From NCBI GenBank assembly GCA_030535795.1, contig JAUNRE010000004.1, positions 1 to 50,991 of the forward strand: 50,991 nt of DNA. Direction: 5' to 3'. The notes under the pieces were generated by a model. The model worked only from the letters and a program-made list of their open reading frames with translations, did not search any database and had not been told where the DNA came from. Within the stretch, counting starts at the first letter, position 1; every line of letters begins with the position of its first letter. This stretch comes from Akkermansia sp. (lineage in GTDB: Bacteria > Verrucomicrobiota > Verrucomicrobiia > Verrucomicrobiales > Akkermansiaceae). Positions 44,665 to 50,991 of this stretch are shown here, in pieces. The translations under genes and the position numbers were made by a program.

Positions 44665-44693
44665 TTGCAGCAATGGGCTATTTGAGGTAAATA
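44665..44693 (+). promoter_or_regulatory. Promoter of the sialic-acid-type operon
   Basis: TTGCAG (44665-44670), 17 bp and TAAATA (44688-44693) end 9 bp before ATG 44703. The -10 matches only half the consensus. It is divergent from the metK-operon promoter about 50 bp away, so a regulator bound between them could affect both. Confidence 0.45.
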
Positions 44694-44702
44694 TAGGGTG
44701 TG

Positions 44703-45686
44703 ATGGATAATTCTGATATTTCTCTTTCTTGGAAGCAGCTGGCAGATTTGCCGGATGCTGAGGGCTGGGCCGGTATGTTTGCCGGAGTGAGCAACGGCGC
44801 GCTTATCGTGGCCGGCGGTGCCAATTTCCCTGAAAAACCGCTTTGGGAGGGCGGCCCCAAGCGCTGGACAGACCGCGTTTTTGTCATGACTCCCGAGAGT
44901 GCCGGCTGGATGGATGCGACCCCGCTTCCCAAGCCGCTGGGCTATGGCGCAACAGCTACTCTGCCCCAGGGTGTTATGTTGATTGGCGGCAGCAATGCCG
45001 ATGGCGCCGTGGCGGATTGCTACCTGCTGAGTTGGGATGGCGAGGCCGTGACATGCCGTGAGCTGCCTGCGCTGCCGGTCACGCTGACCGGCCACGCCGC
45101 AGTGGTGATGGGCGGCAAGGTATACGTGCAGGGTGGCAGCATTGCCCCCGGTGAGCAGGATGCCGAGAGCCGTATGTGGGTATATGACCCCGCCACCGAG
45201 GCCTGGACCGAGGGTGAGCCCATGCCGGCTCGCGGTCGGTTCCTGCAACAGATGGCTGTTGTCGGCAGCACCATCTACGTGCTGGGCGGTATCGGCCTGA
45301 AGGACGGCGAGGACGGCCGCAAGGTGCGCGATATGCTGACTGAGGCCTGGAGCTATAGCGAGGCTACCGGATGGCGCCGCCTGAGCTATCTGCCGCATTT
45401 CTGCGCTGCCGGCCCCACGCCTGCTCCGGTGATTAACGGCCGCATTTACCTGCTGGGCGGTGATGATGCCACTGTGAAGGGCTTTACACCGCAGAACCAC
45501 CCCGGGTTCCACAATTTCACCCTCTGCTATACCCCTGGTAAGGATGAGTGGGCAGATGCCGGCGAGATGGCTGTGGCTCGCGCCGTGCTGCCCTGTGCCG
45601 AGTGGAACGGGTTGGCTGTTATCGTGAACGGCGAGCAGCGCCCCGGTAAGCGCTCCAACCAGGTGTGGGGTGTCCGCATGAAGTGA
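44703..45686 (+). CDS. Cytosolic kelch-type N-acetylneuraminate epimerase/mutarotase (NanM-like)
   Basis: NanM-type enzymes speed up anomer exchange of sialic acid. The 328-residue protein is a kelch beta-propeller; blades contain GALIVAGGANFPEKPLWEGG, VMLIGGSNADGAV, VYVQGGSI, IYVLGGIGLKDGEDGR and IYLLGGDD. There is no signal peptide, unlike E. coli NanM, so it acts in the cytosol. It is first in an operon with an exported relative and a transporter. The next gene begins 26 bp later. Codons favour GGC/GGT and CGC/CGT, unlike neighbouring genes rich in GGG and GCG, which fits high expression. Confidence 0.85.
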   Translation: MDNSDISLSWKQLADLPDAEGWAGMFAGVSNGALIVAGGANFPEKPLWEGGPKRWTDRVFVMTPESAGWMDATPLPKPLGYGATATLPQGVMLIGGSNADGAVADCYLLSWDGEAVTCRELPALPVTLTGHAAVVMGGKVYVQGGSIAPGEQDAESRMWVYDPATEAWTEGEPMPARGRFLQQMAVVGSTIYVLGGIGLKDGEDGRKVRDMLTEAWSYSEATGWRRLSYLPHFCAAGPTPAPVINGRIYLLGGDDATVKGFTPQNHPGFHNFTLCYTPGKDEWADAGEMAVARAVLPCAEWNGLAVIVNGEQRPGKRSNQVWGVRMK

Positions 45687-45712
45687 TTTCTTAACATTCT
45701 CATTCGTTGACT

Positions 45713-46798
45713 ATGAAACGTTCTCTCGTGCTTCTCGCTGCGCTTGCCGTTGCTGCGCAGGCCGAGGTGAGTTCTGTTGCCTCCGACACCTGGCTGCAGA
45801 TAGGTGACAAAGTGGGGCGCGCCGGTATGGCTGCTGTGCTGCTGGAGCAGCAGGGCGGTATCATCATGACCGGCGGCGCCAATTTCCCCAACGCCAAGCC
45901 GGGTGCCAAGACTCCTGCAGAGCGCGGCGCCAAGGCCTACTATGGTGATGTTTCCTTCCTGAATCTCGGGCAGGGATGCACCACCCCGCAGGCTAAGGTG
46001 GTGGGCGAGCTGCCTGCCCCCATCGGCTACGCTGCGTTTGCCGCCTACGGCAACAGCATGGTGATAGCCGGCGGTTGCAATGATGGCGGCCATGTGGCTA
46101 CCGTCACCTGTACTGAGCTGGGCTCCGAGGGTGCCTCCACCGCCATCTGGCCCGAGCTGCCTGTTACGGTGGCCTACCCCGCCTTTGCCGTGGTGGGTAG
46201 CAAGCTTTATGTGATGGGCGGGCAGGAGAAGGCCGACAGCGTGACAACGCTCTCCCGCTGCTTTGTGCTGGATATGGCTGCTCCCAAGGAAGGCTGGAAG
46301 GAAATTGCCCGCATGCCCGAAGCCCGCATGCTGGCAGCCGCCGGTGTGGTGAATGGCCGCATCTATGTGATGGGCGGCTGCTCCCTGCACCCGGATGCCA
46401 AGGGCGCTGCCGAGCGTACTTACCTGCACAGTGTGATGTGCTACAACCCTGAGTCAGATACCTGGAGCACCGTGGCCAGCCCCATGCCCGAACCGCTTGT
46501 GGGTGTGGCCAACCCGCTGCCTTCCCATGGCGGTAAGCTTTATGTTGTTGCCGGCGACCCCGGTAATTACTACCGCGCCTCCCTTACCGGCAAGGCGCCG
46601 GCTGACCACCCAGGCCAGAACTTCTCCGTCTATTCATTTGCCCCCGGCACGATGCAGTGGACGAAGGAAGGCGCCAATGCTACCGGCGTGGCTACCTGTC
46701 CCGCCGTGCAATGGGATGACAGCATTTACATCATCTCCGGTGAAACGCACCCCGGTATCCGTACCCCTCTTATCTCCAACATACAAATAACGAAATAA
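45713..46798 (+). CDS. Exported kelch-type mutarotase (cyclically permuted NanM-like)
   Basis: A second kelch beta-propeller of the sialic-acid mutarotase group, this time with a signal peptide (MKRSLVLLAALAVAAQAE), so it works in the periplasm. Shared motifs with the preceding gene are IIMTGGANFPNAKPG against LIVAGGANFPEKPL, and YVMGGQ-type strands. Start is ATG 45713; the in-frame TTG 45707 is less likely. Its 362 residues include extra segments such as KPGAKTPAERGAKAYYGD. The stop and the next ATG are 1 bp apart, so expression with the transporter is tightly coupled. It would convert released sugar before uptake. Confidence 0.85.
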   Translation: MKRSLVLLAALAVAAQAEVSSVASDTWLQIGDKVGRAGMAAVLLEQQGGIIMTGGANFPNAKPGAKTPAERGAKAYYGDVSFLNLGQGCTTPQAKVVGELPAPIGYAAFAAYGNSMVIAGGCNDGGHVATVTCTELGSEGASTAIWPELPVTVAYPAFAVVGSKLYVMGGQEKADSVTTLSRCFVLDMAAPKEGWKEIARMPEARMLAAAGVVNGRIYVMGGCSLHPDAKGAAERTYLHSVMCYNPESDTWSTVASPMPEPLVGVANPLPSHGGKLYVVAGDPGNYYRASLTGKAPADHPGQNFSVYSFAPGTMQWTKEGANATGVATCPAVQWDDSIYIISGETHPGIRTPLISNIQITK

Positions 46799-46799
46799 C

Positions 46800-48290
46800 A
46801 TGAACGAAACAATAGTACCTTGGTACGTAGAGGCTTGGCAGGCCTGTGCCGCTTGGCTTATCGATACTCTGCGTGCCTGTTCCGAGGCTGTAGGTGTCAC
46901 CCTGTGGGGCGCTGTGGCCATTGCCGTTGCCGCCGTGGTTCTCGGTCTGAAGAACGGCTTCAAGAACAAGCCTGTGGCAAAGGCTGCACCCGCCGGTGGT
47001 CCCGGTAAGTGGGCCTGGGTCTGCGTGGCCGTGCTGTGGGTTGTGGTGATGCTCAACTACTTCGACCGCCAGCTGCTTGCCGTGCTCAACCAGTCCATCA
47101 CCGAAGGGGCTGACGGCATTCAGATGTCGCAGGCCGATTTCGGTATGGTCACTTCCGCGTTCCTTATCGTGTACGCAGCTCTGAGCCCTGTGGGTGGTTT
47201 CCTGGCCGACCGCTTCAGCCGCAAGTTTATCATTCTTTGCTCGCTGGTGGTGTGGTCCGCCGTGACGTACATGACCGGTAAAGCCGGTTCGTACGAAGAG
47301 CTTATCTTCTGGCGTGCCCTCATGGGCGTGAGTGAGGCCTTCTACATTCCCGCCGCTCTGGCTCTTATCTCCGACTACCACCGCGGCAAGACCCGCTCCA
47401 TGGCTACCGGTATCCACATGAGCGGTATTTATGCCGGTCAGGTGCTGGCCGGTTGCGGTGCTATGATGGCCGGCGACCCCTGCCAGCTGGGCTGGCGTCT
47501 TACCTTCGAGACCTTCGGTTTCATCGGTGTGGCATACGCGCTCATCGTTATCTTCTTCCTGCGTGACCCCGAGGGTGCTACCCCCGAGGAGCTTGCAGCC
47601 GAGGCAGCTGCTGCCGAGGGCAAGGAGAAGGTGGCTGCTGCCGGCAATGATTTCACCATCATGGATGTGCTGCGCAACCTCTTCAGCGGCCGCGCATTCC
47701 CCATGCTGCTGGTGGCTTACGCTATTGCCGGTTTCGCCAACTGGTTCCTGATGGGGTGGTATCCCCGCCTGCTCATCGATATGTTCAACATCCCTGAGGC
47801 TGAGGCAGGCCCCCAAGCGACTAGCTGGATTAACTTTGCCAAATATGGTGCTGTGCTTATTGCCGCCGTGGTGGCTGATATGTGGTACGCCCGCACCAAC
47901 AACCCGAATGCCCGCGCTTATGTGCCCGGTATCGGTTTCTGCCTGGCCGGTCCCTGCGTGGTGATTGCCATGCTGCCCGCTCTCGGCCTGCCTATCGAGT
48001 TCGGCCTGGCCATGACACTTGGTCTGGTGGCGATGCAGGGTGTGGCTCAGGGCTCTCTGGATGCCACGCTCATGCCTGTGCTGCGTTCTCAGATTGATGA
48101 GCGCTTCTCCGCTACCGGTTATGGCCTGCTCAACCTCACATCCGTGGGCGCCGGTGCTCTTATCAGCTGGCTGGGCGGCTACCTGAAGGACGCTAACATC
48201 GCTCTCGGCATCCCGCTGAGCGTGGCCGGTGCCCTCATGGTGGTCTGCGGTCTCATGTTCTTCTTCCTGCCCCGCAAGAAGCAGGCATAA
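46800..48290 (+). CDS. MFS transporter, probable sialic-acid or sugar-acid uptake
   Basis: This 496-residue major-facilitator protein carries the ACS-type motif pattern: MLNYFDRQLLAVLNQ in helix 1, the loop GGFLADRFSRKFIIL between helices 2 and 3, and GVSEAFYIPAALALISDYHR in helix 5. Twelve helices are predicted plus an extra hydrophobic segment in a 60-residue N-terminal extension (VTLWGAVAIAVAAVVLGLK), unusual for the family. A long Ala/Glu-rich loop (TPEELAAEAAAAEGKEK) lies in the middle. The two upstream mutarotase genes make sialic acid the best guess as substrate. No aldolase (NanA) or epimerase (NanE) gene is in the window. Confidence 0.87.
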   Translation: MNETIVPWYVEAWQACAAWLIDTLRACSEAVGVTLWGAVAIAVAAVVLGLKNGFKNKPVAKAAPAGGPGKWAWVCVAVLWVVVMLNYFDRQLLAVLNQSITEGADGIQMSQADFGMVTSAFLIVYAALSPVGGFLADRFSRKFIILCSLVVWSAVTYMTGKAGSYEELIFWRALMGVSEAFYIPAALALISDYHRGKTRSMATGIHMSGIYAGQVLAGCGAMMAGDPCQLGWRLTFETFGFIGVAYALIVIFFLRDPEGATPEELAAEAAAAEGKEKVAAAGNDFTIMDVLRNLFSGRAFPMLLVAYAIAGFANWFLMGWYPRLLIDMFNIPEAEAGPQATSWINFAKYGAVLIAAVVADMWYARTNNPNARAYVPGIGFCLAGPCVVIAMLPALGLPIEFGLAMTLGLVAMQGVAQGSLDATLMPVLRSQIDERFSATGYGLLNLTSVGAGALISWLGGYLKDANIALGIPLSVAGALMVVCGLMFFFLPRKKQA

Positions 48291-48314
48291 GCATCCCCTC
48301 TGCACATTGTTGAA

Positions 48315-48352
48315 AAAAGCGCCCTGCCTCCGTTACGAGGCAGGGCGCTTTT
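48315..48352. terminator. Strong bidirectional terminator
   Basis: A perfect 16-bp stem (48315-48330 with 48337-48352) has a 6-nt loop and A-run/T-run ends. It serves the MFS gene (+) and the PIN-domain gene (-). Confidence 0.92.
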
Positions 48353-48378
48353 GCAATGTTTTTTGAGCGAACCGGCGC

Positions 48379-49899
48379 TTAGCGGGACTGCGGGAAGTTC
48401 AGCATGTCCTCATTGCCCTGGCGTCGGGCAATCTCGGGCAGCGTTTCGCCTGTTTCGTGCGAATAAACGGCCTCAGGGGCGCCGTTGCGCAGGGCAAGGC
48501 GAATGATGTTCCAGAGGCGTTCGTGGGCTCCATCAGGGCTGCTGACGCGGTCTGCCAGCACAGTCATGGCCTTGTGCTGGTCGGTCAGCGGGGCGGACTT
48601 GGAGACGAGCATTTGCAGCAGGGCGTAGTGCTCATCGTTTTCGGCCAGGTAGGCGGGGTTCTCGAAGGAGTAATAGCAGCAGACCCACCACTCGAAGGTA
48701 GCGGGCTCGATGTTGTCCTCAGCCTTTTCGATGAGGACACGCAGGCAGGAATCCTTGCTCTGACAGAGCGAGGTAATGATGCCGTTGCGGCGGTTGGCGC
48801 CCTTCTCGATGTAGGCGCACATGGAATCGATATCTTCGTTCTTGATGGCGCCAATGAGCTGCGGCACAAAGGCGGAAGGCTTGCGGTCCTGTGTGCGCGG
48901 GCTGCTTGTCTGCTGGTAGGGGGTGAAGCGCGGGCGGAATTTGTCCTGCTGCGTCGGTGCGGTATCCGAGAGCTTCAGGAAGCTCAGGAAGCCGTACTTA
49001 TTGATGGTCATGAAGTCCACGTAGGGGAAGCGGTCGCACTTGGGGCGGCGGGTGCGCAGCTCGTTGGCGCGCGCCACATCATCCGTCACCAGAATGAGGC
49101 GTTCCGTGCCCATGTTGGCGGGGTTGAGGTAGAGCTCACCCAGCAGGGCATCTGTCTCGCTCAGTGTCGGCTCCGTCGGGACGATTTGCAGCAGGTTGGG
49201 GTGGCTCTCGCTGCAAGCGGCTACGATGGGTTCCAGCTCGGGGGTAATGCTGTTGCTTACGAGCTGCACCTGCTTGTCCTGAGCCATCATGGGCTCGGCG
49301 ATATTGTCGAGGAAGCCGGCCAGATTTTCGTGAGCCAGGGTGCCGGAGTCGATGAAGAGCGGGCTGTTGCCCACCATTTCTGCCAGTCGCATGCGAGCCT
49401 GGTAGTTTTTGCGGCGGGTCATTTCGGCAAAGGTGATGAGGTTGCCATCCGGCCAAATCGTCATCACAGCCGTGCCCTCGCGCTCATCGGCACTCAAGCC
49501 GCAGCAGTTCTGTATATCTGCCGTCAGCTGCTGGTCATGGGTGATAAGCAGCTGGTTGCGCTTGCGATGGTTGAAGAAGAAGAGGCGTACAAACTCGCCG
49601 TCTGCCGTGCCGGTGCCGGCTTCGCCCGGCTCACAGTGGATGATATCGGCGTATTGCTCGCGCAATCTCAGTGCCGTCTGTGCTGCATATTTCAGAGTGG
49701 CACAGTTTTCCAGTTCTTTCTGCACATCTGCTATCATGATGAGCTTTTTGTCGCTGCTTCGCAGTATTGGCGCTGCTTCTTGCAGAAATGTTTCCATCTC
49801 CGTGGTCATCCAGGAGCTGGCGTCTACATAAATAGCATCAAAACAATTCAGAATATTCTGTGTCTCAGTTGCTTCGGTGGTGGTGGATGTTGTGTCCAT
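48379..49899 (-). CDS. Tandem PIN-like nuclease domains with ankyrin-like tail
   Basis: This 506-residue cytosolic protein has two PIN-like (metal-dependent RNase) domains in a row and then helical repeats. Site 1 is D26 (IYVDASS), E62 (ADVQKELE), D100 (TADGEFVRLF) and D122 (LLITHDQQL). Site 2 is D184 (LFIDSGT), E221 (TPELE), D250 (SETDALLGEL) and D273 (LILVTDD). Spacings are nearly the same in both (36/38/22 and 37/29/23), so this looks like an internal duplication with both acidic sites kept. Residues 340-506 form ankyrin-type hairpins (LIGAIKNEDIDSMCAYIEKG, LRNGAPEAVYSHETGETLPE) typical of target binding. There is no antitoxin partner. RNA cleavage is inferred from the domain. Confidence 0.75.
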   Translation of the reverse strand: MDTTSTTTEATETQNILNCFDAIYVDASSWMTTEMETFLQEAAPILRSSDKKLIMIADVQKELENCATLKYAAQTALRLREQYADIIHCEPGEAGTGTADGEFVRLFFFNHRKRNQLLITHDQQLTADIQNCCGLSADEREGTAVMTIWPDGNLITFAEMTRRKNYQARMRLAEMVGNSPLFIDSGTLAHENLAGFLDNIAEPMMAQDKQVQLVSNSITPELEPIVAACSESHPNLLQIVPTEPTLSETDALLGELYLNPANMGTERLILVTDDVARANELRTRRPKCDRFPYVDFMTINKYGFLSFLKLSDTAPTQQDKFRPRFTPYQQTSSPRTQDRKPSAFVPQLIGAIKNEDIDSMCAYIEKGANRRNGIITSLCQSKDSCLRVLIEKAEDNIEPATFEWWVCCYYSFENPAYLAENDEHYALLQMLVSKSAPLTDQHKAMTVLADRVSSPDGAHERLWNIIRLALRNGAPEAVYSHETGETLPEIARRQGNEDMLNFPQSR

Positions 49900-50097
49900 A
49901 GTGTTATTTTTATATGGTGTTATTGTTTGTGATCGGCGCGTCCGACAGCGGAAGTTTGTCGTGCATTATCTATGCTATATTGACGCCGTCTCGCTGGCGA
50001 CCCGGCCGGATTCGCAGATATTTTAATCTTATATTCCTGCCAAGTCAATCTGAAATTGTGTGTGTACGCCCAACTCGGGCGCTTATTCCGAAAAATC

Positions 50098-50137
50098 AAA
50101 AAAACTGCGGCAAATCGTCCATCGATTTGCCGCAGTT
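50098..50137 (-). terminator. Terminator of trxA
   Basis: A 15-bp perfect stem (50103-50117 with 50123-50137) and 5-nt loop are followed on the minus strand by a T-run (50098-50104). Confidence 0.9.
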
Positions 50138-50160
50138 CTGAGAAATGACTGTAGGAGTTA

Positions 50161-50478
50161 TCAGAGGGAGGCCTTGAGGCGTGCAATGATGTTGTCCTTG
50201 GAGGTAGCGCCGGTGATGCGATCCACTTCCTCACCATTCTTCAGGAAGATGAGGGTGGGGATGTTCTTCACGCCGTAGCGGGTGGCGAGAGCGCCGGCCT
50301 CATCGACGTTCACCTTGCCGACCTTGGCAACGCCGGCCATCTCGGTGGCGACCTGGTCAACGATAGGGGAAATCATGCGGCAGGGGCCACACCATGTTGC
50401 CCAGAAGTCCACCAACACCGGAACGGGGGAATTGAGAACCTCTGCCTCGAAGTTGCTTTCTGTAATCTGTAATGCCAT
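50161..50478 (-). CDS. trxA: Thioredoxin
   Basis: A cytosolic dithiol carrier reducing ribonucleotide reductase, peroxiredoxins and other proteins. The active site is W29-C30-G31-P32-C33 in VDFWATWCGPCRMISP, the cis-proline lies in YGVKNIPTLIFLKNGEEV, and the 105-residue length is standard. It has no signal peptide, in contrast to the exported thioredoxin-like pair at 38854-40203. It begins 43 bp after the stop of the Ala/Pro-rich gene on the same strand, and a weak TTGAAC box lies in that gap, so it may be read from its own promoter as well. Confidence 0.97.
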   Translation of the reverse strand: MALQITESNFEAEVLNSPVPVLVDFWATWCGPCRMISPIVDQVATEMAGVAKVGKVNVDEAGALATRYGVKNIPTLIFLKNGEEVDRITGATSKDNIIARLKASL

Positions 50479-50521
50479 AGTGCTTGTTTAGATGCAGATT
50501 CGTTGTGCTCTGTTCAAAAAA

Positions 50522-50991
50522 TTACTCCTCGTCGTCGGTGTAATCAGCGCTATCGCCGGAATCACTTTCCTCTTCGGAAGAGGAGGATTCTTCTTCGCTG
50601 TAGCCGGAATCGCTGTCATCGGCGGGCGCCGAGGGGGTGCCGAAGACGCGCTCGGAGTCGGTGACGCGGCCGGGAACCTGGTCAGTCTGGTACTGTACCC
50701 AGCACATCAGACCTACAACGATGAGCGCCAGCGAGGCAAGCACGATGAGAACCGGGCTTTCCTTCTTGGGCTCTTCCTCCTCCTCAGCAGCCACCTTCTT
50801 GCCAAAGCCGGCGGGCTTGGTGAAACCGGCAGGCTTGGTGAAACTGCCGGGAGCCTTGCCGATGGGGGCGGTTGCTGTGGGCATGGCCGTCGTGGCGCTC
50901 GGCTTGGCTGCCGGTTTGGCGGCGGGGGCGGCAGGCTCAGCAGCGGGAGCCGGAGCTGCAGCCGGAGCCGGGGCATAGGCTTCGTATTCGT
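50522..50991 (-). CDS. Ala/Pro-rich single-pass membrane protein (partial, N-terminus outside window)
   Basis: The reading frame is open to the right edge of the window, so only the C-terminal 155 or so residues are visible; the internal ATG at 50884 is not the real start. Order of visible parts: an Ala/Pro/Lys-rich stretch (EPAAPAAKPAAKPSATT), two KPAGF repeats (FTKPAGFTKPAGFGKK), a short EEEEEP patch, one hydrophobic helix (VLIVLASLALIVVGLMCW), then a 55-residue tail of almost only Asp, Glu, Ser and Tyr (SGYSEEESSSSEEESDSG). It is a single-pass protein with a proline-rich side and a very acidic side. No family is recognised. Confidence 0.7.
   Translation of the reverse strand, partial: EYEAYAPAPAAAPAPAAEPAAPAAKPAAKPSATTAMPTATAPIGKAPGSFTKPAGFTKPAGFGKKVAAEEEEEPKKESPVLIVLASLALIVVGLMCWVQYQTDQVPGRVTDSERVFGTPSAPADDSDSGYSEEESSSSEEESDSGDSADYTDDEE

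Noticed and set aside
46770..48305. 511-codon ORF on the minus strand
   Set aside because: It is antisense to the MFS transporter; the His-rich translation has no membrane or domain pattern.

Overview
The window looks like the chromosome of a Gram-negative, outer-membrane bacterium of the Verrucomicrobiota, most likely an Akkermansia-like gut commensal. This is inference from gene content, since no rRNA or tRNA gene is visible. The pointers are secreted GH16 and GH2 glycoside hydrolases, sialic-acid mutarotases beside a sugar-acid transporter, an N-acetylhexosamine-kinase-like enzyme, an LpxR-type outer-membrane lipase, a large autotransporter, ResB/CcsA cytochrome c maturation, and GC-rich DNA in which long antisense shadow ORFs are common.

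Layout. 1-351: intergenic, with two copies of a structured repeat. 352-5079: GH16 hydrolase, a membrane protein, uvrB, a small membrane protein and an unlisted 47-residue ribbon-helix-helix protein. 5140-8392 (-): an acyl-activating enzyme followed by a Ser/Thr kinase. 8463-12346 (-): a sugar-kinase-like APH protein between two secreted proteins of unknown function. 12440-16570 (-): a coiled-coil/TPR envelope protein, yggS and an unknown protein. 16709-19387 (+): CCA-adding enzyme, ndk and a TPR lipoprotein. 19462-25691 (-): GH2 enzyme with two F5/8-type domains, a GH10-like protein and a TM2 protein. 25864-35553 (+): LpxR, ResB, CcsA, autotransporter, RelE-like protein, ABC-2 permease, MarC and a Sel1 protein. 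35554-36756: a 1.2-kb gene-free island built of five more copies of the structured repeat. 36757-38835: ppk1. 38854-40203 (-): two duplicated secreted thioredoxin-like proteins. 40442-44578 (-): two unknown paralogs, metK and rnz in one operon. 44703-48290 (+): a sialic-acid-type operon (cytosolic mutarotase, exported mutarotase, MFS transporter). 48379-49899 (-): a protein with two PIN-like nuclease domains and an ankyrin-like tail. 50161-50991 (-): trxA and the end of an Ala/Pro-rich membrane protein.

How genes work together. The hydrolases, mutarotases, transporter and APH-type kinase fit release, uptake and phosphorylation of host-glycan sugars. LpxR, the autotransporter, the ABC-2 permease and several lipoproteins remodel or decorate the envelope. 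ResB/CcsA and the exported thioredoxin-like proteins belong to extracytoplasmic thiol and haem chemistry.

The most notable signals are: (1) the tandem-PIN/ankyrin protein, (2) a three-hairpin repeat family whose stems change sequence but stay paired, with seven copies here, and (3) a uniform promoter layout (TTGNNN, 17 bp, TANNNT) that sits only 6-9 bp before the start codon at thirteen genes, implying leaderless or nearly leaderless mRNAs.
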